Positions 35,007 to 44,985 of a DNA stretch of 64,000 nt are shown here, piece after piece. The notes under the pieces were generated by a model, which made no database searches, was not told the DNA's origin, and worked only from the letters and a program-made list of their open reading frames with translations. This DNA comes from Boletus sp. NGJ (lineage: Eukaryota; Basidiomycota; Agaricomycetes; Boletales; Boletaceae): contig JAGTXK010000073.1 of the NCBI GenBank assembly GCA_019096195.1, forward strand, positions 1,302,001-1,366,000, given 5' to 3'. Positions within the stretch are counted from its first letter, which is position 1; every line of letters begins with the position of its first letter. A program made the translations under genes and the position numbers.

Positions 35007-36045
35007 CTACAGTCGTTGCTGAGCGAGTCGTTCGAATGCTGCCACGCCCAATTTACCCAACAGTGTCGCACTTCCAACGACTTTTGCACCAGCACGATGC
35101 ATGCGAGCAACGCCTTCTCGGGACGTGACACCCCCTGCACCGATAATGACGATTTCCCGTAGGGCAGGATCTGCCGACTCCGCCAACAGCTTCGAGAACG
35201 TGTACACGTTCCCGAGCGATAACGCGTGTATCGCCTCCCCCGCGAGACCACCCACACCCGGTGGTACTGCAAACTCGCCCGTACCATCGCCAACCTCGTC
35301 CGCAAACACCAAACTGTTCCCGAGCGTATTGGTGCACGTCAAGAACGCAAACGGATTCACCGACGTGCCCGACTCTGGATCGTCCCGCGAATACGCCCCG
35401 ATGGTCTGCACGACGTCGGCGATCTGCATACCCACCACGTACGGCGGAAGCTTGATCCCGATCACGAGACTCTTGTCCTTCCAAAAGTACTCTGCGAGGA
35501 CGTCGAGGAAGGCGGTGAGGGCTGGACCGGCGGGGTCGTATGACGGTGGTGGACGGGTGGGTATGTTGGGGCAGCTCGTGTTGAGCTCGATGGCGATGCG
35601 GCCTGCCCATCCTGCTTGGGCGGCGCGGAGGCCTTGGATGGCGTTGACCATGAGACGGAGGTCGGTCGTGTGTGATTCTGTGACGCTGATGATGAACGGT
35701 TTGGTGGACTCGGGGGTGCGTTTGAGGATGGTGCGGACCCATCCGCCGGGACCGACGTAGCTGAAGAGGGGGTGGGGGGAGTAGCCGTAGGAATTGAGGG
35801 AGGAGAGGCTGTCTTTGAGGAAAACGACCTGGGCCCGGGTCAGTGAGTGCGTTTGCAAAACATGGGGGGGGGGTCACCGTGTGTGAGGCGTCTTCGTCGA
35901 AACCGCCGAGCGTGGCCGTCCGAGTGGTGACCGCGCCAGTGTAGGGGCAGTCAAACAAGGCTGCGAGCTGGGCTTCGTCAGAGGCCCATGCGCAGGAGGT
36001 GTTCACAAGAGGAGGGGAGATGGTGATGTTGCGTATGGCGACCAT
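35007..36045 (-). CDS. URA1: Dihydroorotate dehydrogenase, class 1A-like (cytosolic, URA1 type)
   Basis: Oxidises dihydroorotate to orotate, the fourth step of pyrimidine synthesis, with FMN. The start at 36045 gives MVAIRNITISPPLVNTSCAW, with no mitochondrial presequence or membrane helix as class 2 enzymes have. After one intron the protein continues VVFLKDSLSSLNSYGYSPHP. Family motifs: FNxxGYxP-like opening, PFIISVTESHTTDLRLMVNA, IAIELNTSCPNIPTRPPPSY (with the class 1 catalytic Cys in SCPN), LVIGIKLPPYVVGMQIADVV, FAFLTCTNTLGNSLVF, VGGLAGEAIHALSLGNVYTF, EIVIIGAGGVTSREGVARMH and GAKVVGSATLLGKLGVAAFE. These match the fumarate-linked class 1A enzymes such as yeast Ura1. The coding sequence is intact, about 330 residues, and strongly GC-biased at third positions. 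Confidence 0.88.
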
Positions 36046-36161
36046 GAGTAGAGAACTCCCACTGGTCTCATGATAATCGCCTCGAGAGAGATAAGATTAG
36101 ATTGGTTTATAATAGACGTTGGACCCGAACATGTACGATAACAGGAGAGGACGATGTACAG

Positions 36162-37008
36162 TTACTTGAGTGCTTGTTCTCGCTCTAATACAGACTGTTC
36201 CAGCTTGATCAGTATGGTGGTGCGAGATGGATACTGCTGGGTGGGCGTGTTGTGGGAGGTCACTCTGGCGGGCTGTGGGAGATGAGAGGGACGTCTGTCG
36301 AAAGACGAGACACTTACGAAACCGAGACCATCGAGGACGGCCTCGACGATGCCTGCAGTAAAGGAGGAGCAGCTAAGGGTGGAGAAGTCGCGTGGCACGG
36401 ATATATGGCGCTCGAAGAGAGGATCGTTGTCGATGATCATGTCTGTGCGGGGGGTCAGCGAGGAGTAGAGTAAAGGAAGAGAGACATACACTCGTCTTCG
36501 TTCTCCACGCTCTTCTCGATCGCGTCCGCGGGTCTACCAAAGACGGCACGCCACACTTGGGTGTGGATGGACATGAGAGCAGGGAGGAGGCGTATTTCGC
36601 GCTTTGGGGTCTTTGAGGGGGACTCTGCGCGCCAGACCATGAGCTCGAGGACGCGCACTCCGACGCGGTACCCGAGGGTATTGAGCCTGTGGGCGGTGAG
36701 TGCGAGACCGATGGGAGAGGGAGAGACACGGACCGGCGCTCGAGGTCGTTTATGCCGCTGACGCGCTTCTGGGTGTACTGGACCGTCTCTGAGAAGAGAA
36801 AGGCGAACGCAGAGGCAGATATCTCTGCTGTGCGGGTCTTGTTGAGGCTGCGATCATAGATATTTGGACGGTTTGCGGGCTTGTGGGTCGCGAGCGCTGT
36901 GGAGATGGATGGTGCAGAAGAGAGGGCGAATCTGGGGGAGGGTGAGGGAGTGGGTGATAAATGTTCAGGCGAGGAGAGCACAGAGAACCGGGACGGCTGA
37001 TGCATCAT
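36162..37008 (-). CDS. TRS31: TRAPP complex subunit TRS31 (TRAPPC5)
   Basis: Core subunit of the TRAPP tethering complexes, which activate Rab1/Ypt1 in ER-Golgi traffic. The start at 37008 (a second in-frame ATG follows directly) gives MMHQPSRFSVLSSPEHLSPT and a Ser/Pro-rich leader. The TRAPPC5 core follows: NIYDRSLNKTRTAEISASAF, AFLFSETVQYTQKRVSGIND, LERRLNTLGYRVGVRVLELM, LLPALMSIHTQVWRAVFGRP, EYMIIDNDPLFERHISVPRD, FSTLSCSSFTAGIVEAVLDG, and after an intron ARVTSHNTPT and TTILIKLEQSVLEREQALK. The SxxSFTAGIVEAVL motif and the IDNDPLxxxxISVP segment are family hallmarks. Three introns. The length (about 230) is slightly above the usual because of the leader. The gene is divergent from the BTB gene with only 42 bp between start codons. 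Confidence 0.9.
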
Positions 37009-37050
37009 CCTCGTCGTCGCTGTACAACTCTACCACGTGACTCTCTCTGC

Positions 37051-39594
37051 ATGTCCCCTCCACTAAGCCTCCCCCCCACCGACCTCCAGCAGCACATCTA
37101 CAACTCCCTCCTCCACGCCCGCACTCCAGACGTCGTCCTCAACGTATCCGGCACTTGGAGAGCCCGCTACAAGCTACACAGAGTCGTCCTCATTCGAGCA
37201 GTCCGTCCCTCTCACTCGGATCCCCTCTCCACGCTCACGCCTCCCCAGGGCTTCTTCAGCTCCCTCTTCACTGCCGGCTTTCTCGAGTCCTCCAGCTCTC
37301 CCGGCCTCCAGCATGTCGACGTCGTCTTCGATGACCGCAACATAACGCGCCCAGGTGCGTCTCTCCACCCCTGTCGTATCATCTCACCCACCGCACGTCC
37401 GCAGCATTCGAGTATGTATCTCTACCACTCTCCTCGTCCACACCTCACCACCGTCTAGGATATGCATCGCACGCCTCTATGGCGGCGGTCCTCCTCTCCA
37501 CGTGCCCTCCGCGCTCATTCCAACCGCCCTCCATCCCCTCACTCCTTCCTTTCCTGGCCCGGCCCCGCCGTCGGATCCCCCGCGTGCCCACCACCCCGCC
37601 ACGCCGTCCTTCCTTCTCTCCCTCCTCGCAACCTCCGTCTACCTCTCCATCCCCTCTCTCGCCTCCCAAGCCCTCACTTATATCCTCAACACCGTCGGTC
37701 CCTATACAGTCCTTCCCTATCTCCAATTTGCGACCGGTTCTGCCCTTGACTTCCCTGCAAAGCACGGCACTGACGGCGCCGTTGGTTTGGAACATATCGC
37801 AGAGATTCTCGAGCCTCCTTCGCCATCGGAGCCCCACGATGTCCTGGCTGACAAACTGCACGATCTTGACGTGCAAAAGGAAGACCCCGCAGAATCCGAC
37901 TCTGAATCAGATCGTACAGAGCGTTCCGGATGCTCTCCCTCCTTTAATTACGGCGCCGTGTCAGATAAGATCGGCGAGGCCGCCGCATGTTGGCTTGCAA
38001 GATGGGGCCCAGACATGCTCCTGCACGAGGAAAGAGCTTCCCGTGTAAGAGATATGCCACTCACGCCAATCCCATCCCAACCCCCAGTCCCCCGGCGCCG
38101 CGCAGATACGTTGCCATCCCGACCATCCACAGATGAGTCATCCCCTCCACCCCATCGCGTCCCCCTGATATGGGCCAGAGGTGGATTAACATCCACCTGG
38201 ATACGAGAGCTCGTTTCGTCCGATGCCTTGTTCGTTAAAGGGGAGCGCGAGCGATACGACTTGGCGCGCGTCGTCGTCGAACTACGAAGAAGGGAAGGAA
38301 TCGACGACGATGAAGAGAAGGACTGGGAGATTATGTTTCGCCATGGCATATATTACGCAAATATGGTATCATCATTCCTCATGTGTCCTGCACACTTCCT
38401 GACACGTTCCGTCAGCTCGTCGATGATATTATTGCAATCTCACAAGACATCTCTCCAACAACTAGCCGACCGTTTGTACCTATATCCGTTCTGCAAGATG
38501 CTCACTGGACACAATCCTTGCTTCGCTGTCACATAACCGCGGGACCCAGAAGCAACCACTCACCTACTTCTAGCCCATCGCCGGGACGCGACAAAGAATT
38601 GGGGTTCTGCGTTGATACTGCCGAAATCCTCTCACGACTTTCAGACTCGCCTAAGCAGCAGTCCACTATAAACGAGAAGGACAAAATTTATTACCCGGTC
38701 GCTCAAGATTCATCATTACGCATTGGCGACAGCAATGGCATCGAAGGCGCATCCATGGATCAGTTATTTGATCCACCTGCTCCGGCCGACCGTAAATCAC
38801 CATCGCGCGCCGCAACTTCCGAAACAAACTTCTTTGGTCTCAAAGCAGTACGAAAGGCTGCCGCCGAGTGTGCTGCGAGCGATGCAACAGGAAAACTTCG
38901 CTGGTCGCCATATCCTCCATATCGTTTTGCAGTCGAGTTTTGGGACATTGATTCACTCAAGGAAAAATCTCGGCTACATTCACACACGATCTGGTATGCA
39001 GGGAGCTTGTTCAATGTATATGTCCAAGTCGTGCGCAAGAAGGGGATTCAGTTGGGCATCTATCTGCACCGCCAGTCGAGCGTCGATCCCATCCCTGCGC
39101 CCTCCGCGCCAGTGCACACATACACTCGGAGCGAGCGCAGCCACAACAGGGTACCCTCGCTTCCACAGCAGATCCTCTCCTCTGTCTCGTCGCCCATTAT
39201 ACGTCACTCCCCTTCGATTCATCCCATTCGGAGTGCGACCCCCATCTCTCCTCCATCGACTCCGTCGAGTCCCCCCACGACCTACCAATCGGCCGGGAAC
39301 GCTTTCCCGGCCACAGCCCCCCCGATCGCCCCTGCGCAACCCTACAGAGACACCCGTCCGTCTGTCCCTGCCTACTTTTCCATCTCCTGCACGAGCACGA
39401 CGGGGTCCTCTATCACGCGGTTTACGAGCCTGCCCGATGTGTTTAACGTCAGCCAGAGTTGGGGCTGGAAGTCGAGCTCTTTGCGATCAGAAGAGATGGG
39501 CGAGGTTGGAGCGGATGGGCAGCCGGTCAAGCCCCCTGTTCCTGCGCCCAAGGAGCTCAGTTTGAGAGCGACGGTCGTCTTGGGCGTCGTGTAG
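37051..39594 (+). CDS. BTB/POZ domain protein (germ-cell-less-like, low certainty on subtype)
   Basis: The start at 37051 gives MSPPLSLPPTDLQQHIYNSL. A BTB fold is readable: ARTPDVVLNVSGTWRARYKL, HRVVLIRA, then after an intron GFFSSLFTAGFLESSSS, VDVVFDDRNITRPAFE and ICIARLYGGGPPLHVP. The segment FLLSLLATSVYLSIPSLASQ, ALTYILNTVGPYTVLPYLQF resembles the helices after BTB in GMCL-type proteins. A long, mostly disordered middle region follows. The C-terminal part contains a beta-rich stretch, KLRWSPYPPYRFAVEFWDID, HTIWYAGSLFNVYVQVVRKK, GIQLGIYLHRQSS, and later AYFSISCTST and ELSLRATVVLGVV. This end looks like a folded domain that I can only compare loosely with the BACK/MATH-like ends of GCL proteins. 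At least four introns. BTB proteins often act as adaptors for cullin-3 ligases; that role here is inference. Confidence 0.65.
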
Positions 39595-40015
39595 CTGGAT
39601 GGTATCATCTTTCTTTCTTTTTGGTTTCATGCACATACCATGCTCTGCGTCAGTGCTAGTCCCATTCTGATCTACCTTTATATCGGGAGACGTGCTTAAT
39701 GACACCGTATGGATCCCCCCACACTCGTACTAATTCTCAGATATGTTCACTGCTCGGGCATTCAGCTTGTTCCGGGGGCGATGCCTTTTTTTTTTTTTTT
39801 TTTTTTTTTGGCTCGCTGCGATTTACGCCTACGATGTAAAATTTCTCGATACGCTTTTTTCTGACATGACCTGGCATGAAGCGATAGGGGCTGTGACGAA
39901 CGACGAGGTGGCACGTAGTTGCAGCGTCTATCACCACCCAGAATCGTATTTATCATTGACCATCTCTTAAGCGCTCAGCAACCCTTGTTCCGCTTCCACT
40001 CAGCTGTTGTACACC
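39595..40015. other. Intergenic region with a T24 tract
   Basis: About 420 bp between the BTB gene and the RBR gene. It holds a homopolymer of 24 T at 39786-39809. The rest shows no gene; it probably contains the RBR promoter. Confidence 0.6.
39786..39809. repeat. Poly-T tract (24 T)
   Basis: Uninterrupted run of 24 T about 205 bp upstream of the RBR gene. Poly(dA:dT) tracts keep nucleosomes off promoters in fungi. No A-rich retroposon body is seen next to it, so promoter element is the simpler reading. Confidence 0.75.
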
Positions 40016-42446
40016 ATGCATACCTCCCCGCTTCCGATGTCGAAAAGGTTTCGACCCGATAGTCAAGTCAGGGATTTACCCTTGTCTACGCAAGTTTTGG
40101 TACTCGGAAAGGATCACATTGTCTCTTTCGCGGGTACTAGTCAATTCACGGCGCAAGGTGTCTCTGCGTGTGGCCTTGCTGCGTTCAACTTTGCCAGGAT
40201 CGGGTTTCGAATCGAGGAAAGCTTGAGGAACCTCACAGATGTCTTGAACGAGCTGAACACGAGGGAGGTCGTCGAGGTGAGTTGTGCCCCCATGGTTGCT
40301 GTGCCGTCAAGCTGTCGCTCGCACGAACTATCCATGACGGACTCGATTACCAGGAAATCGTAGCCATTTGTGCAGGATGGTCCAGTAATCTGCATCTAGA
40401 GGTCGAGGAGATCTACAATCTCCCAATCTTTACGAGATCTCTCAAACATACGTTCACCGAGTATGGTCGCCCGCGGCCAAAATACTTTCAGCACCTCCTC
40501 GGGTGGGTGCATCGTCTACATGTCTCGACCGGAACTAAATCGTCTTCCTCCCAGAAACATGAAAAAGATTGAGAAATCGGCCGTGATGATCATTACGCGC
40601 CCACCTGAAATCATCGCTTGTTTCAAGTTTGTCAATCCGAACGCCGATCCGCATTCAAGCACGCCCGCCAACCCGCTTTTTGTCGTCTTTGACTCACACC
40701 CTCGCCCCTCGCATCCTCACGGAGCCGGCCTGTCGTTTAGCACCTCGATAGAAAACACGGCCCGTACTCTGAGTGATATCCTGCCTACGATGGACGAGAG
40801 CTTGTTTGACCCCTCCGATTTCCAGTGGCAAGCACAGCTGCTCGCGAATTGCTCGGCAGACATCTACGTCGCCAACCATCGGCGCAAGGATCACGAGGAA
40901 GCCGTCGTCCAGTCCAGCTTAGCTATCCTCACTCTTCGTGGGCAGATCTCAGATCTCAAACGCGTAAACAACGAGCTTGGCTCTGACAACAAGCAACTGG
41001 AGTCAGAGGTCGATCGCCTCCGGGCTTCTATGCGACAAGAACAGATGAGATCGAAACATGAGGTTTCCTCTTCTCAGTCAGCGTTTTCAGATCAAGGTCT
41101 ATGGCGCCCCTTTGGCTGGGTAAGCCAAGCTATCGCTGGTCCTTCTCGGATATCTAGCGCGAACGTCAGTAGTGTGCAGCGATCTGGCGCGTATAGTCGC
41201 TCCAACAATATTCCATCCACGGCTCCTGTCAAACGTATTGATTCTGCGCGTTCATCCACGACCCCTAACGCTGGGGCGCAAAGTATCTTCGCCAACAACC
41301 CACCCCCCGTTCCTTCTAAAGCGCCACCTGCTTACGACGATTTCGATAACAATTCGACCACAGATGATATCTGGATCCAGACCGCACTTGTCGCTCGCGA
41401 TCTCCAGAACGCATTCGATTCTGAGGATCGACGGATTCGTCAAGAGCACGCAGAGCTCGCCGCCCGGTACATGCAAGTCACGTTTCAGTGCAGTATATGC
41501 ATGGACGAGTTGCCTGAAGACGATGTCGCCAAAGTTGATGACTGCATGCATATGATGTGTAGGTCCTGTTTGAAGCAGTTTGTTTCCTCGAAGATTCAGG
41601 AACATCGCTACCCGATATTCTGTCCCATGTGCACCATCATTAAAGATCGCCAGATCCAACCTGGTGGTACGCATCATGTTTTTTGTTCCCTCGTTGGCGA
41701 CGTTGATGATCTTGCTCTGTAGTGATCTCGAGACTCCTGATTGAACAACTCGGTGTCAGCGAACAGGAGTCTCAAATCCTGACAGAGATGGAGCTGGCTG
41801 AATTCACCGTTCAAATCCATTGTCGCAAGTATGTCGCCAATCCGTTTTGCTGTACCGCTTTCGTTCGAGTTTGTGTGACACGTATCCGACAGGTGTCGAC
41901 GCCCAGCCTTTGTGGATCGCGAAGACTACTCGGAGGCATTCAATATCGTGTGTCCCCAGAGTGACTGTCACCACGTATGGTGTAAAAAGTGCGAACAGAC
42001 GGTCGTTGCAGACGGTCCGAAACATTCGTGCGACGGGTCGTCTGAGCTGGACCATTTGATGAAAGAAAAAGGGTGGAAACATTGTCCGAGTACGTGAATG
42101 TTTCCTCCCCTTTTTTTTTCCATCGAGCGTAGATGTGGCACTGCGGGGACTCACGAACCATTGACAATGTACAGATTGCAAGACGCCGATTCAAAAGGAA
42201 TTTGGATGCAATCACATGATGGTGTGTGCTCGCCCCCCCCCCCCCCCTCGACGACGGTCCGTCATCTAATATTGACTGATGCTAATTCTCCCTTGCTTCT
42301 GGCAGTGCATCTCGCCCGGGTGCAATACCCACTTTTGCTACATCTGTGGTGGCATGATTGTCCGATCCGCGCTGAACCAAGAGATTAGTCAGGCCGTTTC
42401 GGTACACTTTAGCAAGTGTCAGCTGTTCGAAGTCCCGGACGCTTGA
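40016..42446 (+). CDS. RBR E3 ubiquitin ligase with N-terminal cysteine-protease-like module
   Basis: The C-terminal half is a RING-between-RING E3. RING1: FQCSICMDELPEDDVAKVDD, CMHMMCRSCLKQF, FCPMC. IBR: CRRPAFVDREDY, VCPQSDCHHVWCKKCEQ. RING2: WKHCPNCKTPIQKEFGCNHM, CISPGCNTHFCYICGGM, with the catalytic cysteine in FGCNHM. RBR enzymes form a ubiquitin thioester on RING2. The N-terminal 250 residues are unusual: STQFTAQGVSACGLAAFNFA-like sequence around Cys52 (Gln47 five residues before) and, about residue 185, LFVVFDSHPRPSHPHGAGL. A Gln-x4-Cys with a later Asp-Ser-His resembles papain-fold deubiquitinases of the type known from herpesvirus tegument proteins and plant or fungal relatives. A coiled coil (LRGQISDLKRVNNELGSDNK) and a Pro-rich linker (NNPPPVPSKAPPAYDD) join the halves. 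Exons: 40016-about 40276, a second to about 40500, then a long third exon to about 41667, followed by four short introns. Stop at 42444-42446. The RBR part is certain; protease activity is a guess. Confidence 0.85.
42233..42247. repeat. Poly-C tract in an intron of the RBR gene
   Basis: About 15 C in a row inside the intron that precedes the CISPGC exon. No coding effect. Confidence 0.7.
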
Positions 42447-42779
42447 CGCGCGGACGGAGATGTTGGCTAGTCGTTTGCGTTGACGAGGATGATAGAACGT
42501 GTCGCGGCAGAACGCTGCATTTAGTTCCGACAATGAGAAAGGTGGTGTATGTAAGATGGGACAAGCCGCAGAGGCTGTCGTTCTAACCCTTTTCTTCGGT
42601 TATGCATCACACTAGTACTTCTTGTACCACACATTGTCCCTGTACCATGTACGGTTGTGAACATTGACTACATGCCTTCCAGGGCTGTGTGGGGAACTCC
42701 CAGGGTGGGCAGCACGCACCGTGTTTTCGTTCCCATCGTACAGGATGACCAAATCGCGAGGTTCAGCTATTTTACTCGC
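42447..42779. other. Spacer between the two RBR genes
   Basis: Contains the 3' end of copy 1 and unique sequence. No part of the protease-like module is recognisable. Homology to copy 1 starts near 42780. Confidence 0.5.
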
Positions 42780-42936
42780 TTCACAGCTCCTGGAGCCGTC
42801 GTTTAGTCCAATTTAGCTATACTCACCCTTCCTGCGCAGATCCCACTGGCAGAGCCCAACCTTGAACAAGGAACTTTGCTCTGAAAACAACTGCAGCTCG
42901 AGCTCTGAGCTTTTGTGCGACAAGAACAGACAAAAA

Positions 42937-44250
42937 ATGAATGATGAGGCTTCCTCCTCCCCGGTAGCGTTTGCGAATCGGATACTGGGGTACTCCTTTG
43001 GCCTGATTAGCCGCGCTGTCGCTGGTCCTTCTCGGATATCTGGCGCCCATCATCGCTCTCCTGATACACCATCTACAGCTCCTGATTTCGCTAGGGTACA
43101 AAGCGCCCTTGCCAACAACCCACCTCCCGTTCCTCCCAAAGCACCACCTGCCTACGACGACCTCGATACTGACATGTCAAGCACAAACTCAGACGACCAC
43201 TGGTTCCTGACCACACTTGTCGCTCGCGAACTACAGAATGAATTCGATTCCGAGGATCGACAGATCCGTCAAGAGCACGCAGAGCTCGCCGCCCGGTACA
43301 TGCAATTCACGTTTCAGTGCAGTATATGCATGGACGAGCTGCCTGAGGACGATGTCGCCACAGTAGATGACTGTGTCCACATGATGTGTAGGTCCTGTTT
43401 GAAGGAGTTCGTTTCCTCGAAGATCCAGGAACATCGCTACCCGATATTCTGTCCCGTGTGCACCAGCGTCAAGGATCGCAACGCTCGACCTGGTGGTACG
43501 CATCACGTTTGTTATTCCCTCAATCGGCGACGTCGATGATCTTGCTCTGTAGTGATCTCGAGGCTCCTGATCGAACAACTCGGTGTCAGCGAACAGGAGT
43601 CTCAAATCCTGACTGAGATGGAGCTGGCTGAATTCACCGTTCCGATCCACTGCCGCCAGTATGTCGCCAATCCGTCTTGCTGTACCGCTTTCGTTTGTGT
43701 GAGAGAAATGACACGTTTCCGACAGGTGTCGACGCCCAGCCTTTGTGGATCGTGAAGACTACACGGAGGCGACCAATATCATGTGTCCTCAGAGTGACTG
43801 TCACCACCTATGGTGCAAAAGTTGCGAGCAGACGATTGTCGTCGACGGTCCGGACCATTCGTGCGACGGAACGTCTGAGCTGGACCATTTGATGAAAGAA
43901 AAAGGGTGGAAACATTGTCCGAGTACGTGAATGTTTCCTCCCCTTTTTTTTCTTCGAGCGTAGATGTGACTCAAGTACTCACGAACCATCGACAACGTAT
44001 AGATTGCAAGACGCCGATTCAAAAAGAAGCTGGATGTAATCACATGACGGTATGTGCTTTGCCGGCTTACATCTTGGCCGTCATCCGACGTTGATCCTGT
44101 TGTTTCTGGCAGTGCATCTCGCCCGGGTGCAACACCCACTTTTGCTACGTCTGTGGTGGCATGATCGTCCGATCCGCGGTCAGCCACGAGATTGATCAGG
44201 CTGTCTCGGCACACTTTCAAAGGTGCCAGCTGTTCCAAGTCCCGAATTGA
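42937..44250 (+). CDS. Tandem truncated RBR E3 ubiquitin ligase paralogue
   Basis: Duplicate of the RBR half of the preceding gene. The first usable ATG is 42937 (MNDEASSSPVAFANRILGYS). The same linker (NNPPPVPPKAPPAYDD), the same RING1 (FQCSICMDELPEDDVATVDD, CVHMMCRSCLKEF), IBR (CRRPAFVDREDYTEATNIMC, CHHLWCKSCEQ) and RING2 (WKHCPNCKTPIQKEAGCNHM, CISPGCNTHFCYVCGGM) follow, with the catalytic Cys kept. Intron positions match copy 1. DNA homology to copy 1 extends upstream to about 42780 through the coiled-coil part (compare about 40900), but that segment is no longer an open coiled coil, and the protease-like module is absent. It may be a functional short RBR protein if a promoter exists in the spacer, or a decaying copy; the intact C-terminal motifs favour selection or recent origin. 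Stop at 44248-44250. Confidence 0.75.
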
Positions 44251-44411
44251 CACACGGACAAAGGTGGTGTTCGCAGGTCGTTACGTTGACGAGGACATGG
44301 TTTCGGGGGAACACGCACGCCAGAACGCTGCATTTATGTACTAGCAATCCCGTCTCCACTCTGATGAGAAACGTGGTGTATGGACTGTATACTTTCATCT
44401 TGTATTTCGAC

Positions 44412-44609
44412 ATGTTATTTCGATCTCCTCGCGCATCCAGCACTCGACGGGCGGAGTCCGAGTCGAGATACCGAGACATCGAAGTCGAGGACATGGATAT
44501 TGACGATCGGCCGCAGGAAGGCACATTGATCAGACTTTTTCACGGCTACACCAGCTTCGAGTATGATCTCGATACCAAGCCCACCAATAAAATATACCGT
44601 CCGATCTAG
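44412..44609 (+). CDS. Small hypothetical open frame downstream of the RBR pair
   Basis: A 65-residue open frame with an acidic, hydrophilic sequence (ESRYRDIEVEDMDIDDRPQE, YTSFEYDLDTKPTNKIYRPI). It has no family I recognise. It lies 162 bp after the stop of the truncated RBR gene on the same strand, so it may be part of that gene's 3' UTR or the remnant of another duplicated exon. Weak support. Confidence 0.25.
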   Translation: MLFRSPRASSTRRAESESRYRDIEVEDMDIDDRPQEGTLIRLFHGYTSFEYDLDTKPTNKIYRPI

Positions 44610-44985
44610 CGGTCGATTGTAGCATCTTGGACGCGAGGGTCCTTCATTTATGTTTCCCCCGGGGCGTGTCCCTGCTCAGTGCCGGAACCAGCAGCGCATT
44701 GACAGCCTATCACTGAGCGTGGTTCAAACACCAACGCTCCGCCCTCAAAGCAATCACAAGAACTCAGGTATTCTTTAATTGTCAACGTTTTCTATCTGCC
44801 TTTGACATATTTGGATGTCATCCTACAGATTTGCAGTAAGTAGCGGCGTTATTCAACCGTCTGATGGAAAGGAACGCCATTCCCGACAGCGTTGCCTCTG
44901 AACTCCAAGCGTCTAAATGAGAGGTGTAATTAACGGTATACGTTGGGTACAAGGCGAAGCGACATCTCATGAGATGTACGGCGTC
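44610..44985. other. Convergent intergenic region
   Basis: About 375 bp between the small open frame and the ERG5 stop. Nothing gene-like seen. Confidence 0.5.

Noticed and set aside
38723-39565. 280-codon plus-strand open frame inside the BTB gene
   Set aside because: It is an alternative frame of the same exon, with Ser/Arg/Pro-rich shadow sequence and no conserved motif.
39786-39809. Poly-T tract as the tail of a minus-strand SINE or processed pseudogene
   Set aside because: No retroposon body or target duplication is recognisable beside it; a promoter tract is simpler.
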